DNA from: Burkholderia cenocepacia
Lineage (GTDB): Bacteria > Pseudomonadota > Gammaproteobacteria > Burkholderiales > Burkholderiaceae
DNA length: 64,000 nt
Direction: 5' to 3'
Assembly (NCBI RefSeq): GCF_014211915.1
Contig: NZ_CP060039.1
Location: forward strand, 3,162,001-3,226,000
In this document: positions 63,110 through 64,000 of the stretch, in pieces
Position numbering within the stretch: the stretch's first letter is position 1
How the letters are laid out: every line of letters starts with the position of its first letter
The notes under the pieces: model-generated
What the model was told of the DNA's origin: nothing
The model's database searches: none
What the model saw: the letters and a program-made list of their open reading frames with translations, nothing else
Made by a program: the position numbers and the translations under genes

Positions 63110-64000
63110 ATGGCAACATCGACGCAGTCACTGCCGGGCTCGTCCGGCGCATTCGAGGAAGCAACCTACCGCAAGGTGTCGTGGCGGCTCGTGCCGCTCC
63201 TCCTGCTGTGCTACGTGGTCGCGTATCTCGACCGCGTGAACGTCGGGTTCGCGAAGCTGCAGATGGCGAGCGACCTGAACCTGAGCGATACCGTGTACGG
63301 GCTCGGCGCCGGGATCTTCTTCTTCGGCTATTTCCTGTTCGAGGTGCCGAGCAACATCATCCTGCACCGGGTGGGCGCCCGCGTGTGGATCGCCCGCATC
63401 ATGGCGACATGGGGCGTGATCTCGATCCTGACGATGTTCGTCACGACGCCCGCGATGTTCTACGTGATGCGCTTCCTGCTCGGCGTCGCCGAAGCGGGCT
63501 TCTTCCCCGGCGTGATCCTCTACCTCACCTACTGGTACCCCGCGCACCGGCGCGGCCGGATGACGACGTTCTTCATGACGGCCGTCGCGCTGTCCGGCGT
63601 GATCGGCGGCCCGATCTCGGGCTTCATCCTGAAGGCGTTCGACGGCGTGAGCGGCTGGCACGGCTGGCAATGGCTGTTCCTGCTCGAAGGCATTCCGTCG
63701 GTGCTCGCCGGCGTGCTCGTGTTCTTCACGCTCGACGAGCGGATCGCGAAGGCGACGTGGCTGACGGACGAAGAAAAGGCACTGCTCGCCCGCAACGTCG
63801 ACGCGGAGGAAGCCACCAAGGAGGACCTGCCGCTCGGCGCCGTGATGTCGAGCCCGCGCGTCTGGCTGATGGCGCTGATCTATTTCTCGTTCGTGATGGG
63901 GCTCTACGGCGTCGGCTTCTGGCTGCCGACGATCATCAAGGCGACGGGCGTGACCGACACGTTCATGATCGGCCTGCTGTCGGCGATTCCGTATGCGGCC
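63110..64000 (+). CDS. MFS transporter, anion:cation symporter (ACS) type, cut by window edge
   Basis: Only the first 297 residues are in the window. They contain YRKVSWRLVPLLLLCYVVAYLDRVNVGFA, the ACS opening, GIFFFGYFLFEVPSNIILHRVGARVW, and RFLLGVAEAGFFPGVILYLTYWYP, which matches organic anion symporters such as those for 4-hydroxyphenylacetate or sugar acids. ATG follows caggagacaac, 13 bases after the dyad. It probably imports the substrate of the upstream aldehyde dehydrogenase and SDR. Confidence 0.93.
   Translation, partial: MATSTQSLPGSSGAFEEATYRKVSWRLVPLLLLCYVVAYLDRVNVGFAKLQMASDLNLSDTVYGLGAGIFFFGYFLFEVPSNIILHRVGARVWIARIMATWGVISILTMFVTTPAMFYVMRFLLGVAEAGFFPGVILYLTYWYPAHRRGRMTTFFMTAVALSGVIGGPISGFILKAFDGVSGWHGWQWLFLLEGIPSVLAGVLVFFTLDERIAKATWLTDEEKALLARNVDAEEATKEDLPLGAVMSSPRVWLMALIYFSFVMGLYGVGFWLPTIIKATGVTDTFMIGLLSAIPYAA

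Overview
The window reads as a stretch of a Burkholderia chromosome, most likely the main replicon of a Burkholderia cepacia complex-type organism. It is GC-rich throughout and carries housekeeping genes (htpG, ubiC, parE/parC, uup, nadE, glnB, ppa, two tRNAs). Its accessory genes are also typical of the genus: an OmpC-type porin, a MocR regulator, a PACE efflux pump, ecotin, and a fused two-domain ABC permease. The species call is inference from gene content and protein similarity remembered by eye; no search was run.

Layout. 1-1842: a decayed piece of a DNA glycosylase gene, then a two-gene module (ParA-like ATPase plus an unrecognised protein). 1945-4924 (minus): htpG, ubiC and an intact deoxyinosine glycosylase in one tight cluster. 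5139-11235: a MocR regulator divergent from a VOC protein, EamA exporter, PLP aminotransferase, RidA and PhzF. 11451-17224: a GGDEF/EAL protein, chromate transporter, PACE pump with divergent LysR regulator, CopD-like membrane protein. 17498-24870 (minus): parC, parE, uup, a DUF4399 protein. 25069-27789: rubredoxin, tRNA-Arg(CCU), a small cassette (O-methyltransferase, odd ferredoxin, membrane protein, ECF sigma factor) and initiator tRNA-Met. 28008-37248: small secreted proteins, SDR/TetR pair, ecotin, MFS transporter, AAA ATPase, otsA, tandem paralogous lipoproteins. 37331-44836: nitrate/sulfonate-type ABC permease and ATPase, a small Cas2-like-fold candidate, a CpxAR-like two-component system with a divergent Spy/CpxP-like protein, pirin. 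45202-48408: a complete HisJQMP-type basic amino acid importer. 48473-60291: GNAT, LysR, porin, glnB, nadE, FemAB-like protein, GH3 beta-glucosidase with divergent AraC regulator, GIY-YIG nuclease with a histone H1-like tail, ppa. 60631-64000: aldehyde dehydrogenase, SDR and an MFS transporter cut by the window edge.

The most unusual signal is a family of 49-bp repeats placed directly before the ribosome binding sites of the aldehyde dehydrogenase gene and of the MFS transporter gene. The last unit at each site forms a 34-base dyad whose arms co-vary, and both dyads end exactly 13 bases before the ATG. This suggests a shared operator or RNA element that coordinates an uptake-plus-oxidation pathway. 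Other points worth attention are the decayed glycosylase copy bordering the ParA module, the ferredoxin lacking one cysteine per motif, the pirin lacking two metal ligands, the CpxR-like half-sites and the DnaA-box pair upstream of parE. No CRISPR array, rRNA operon, insertion sequence or phage was seen.
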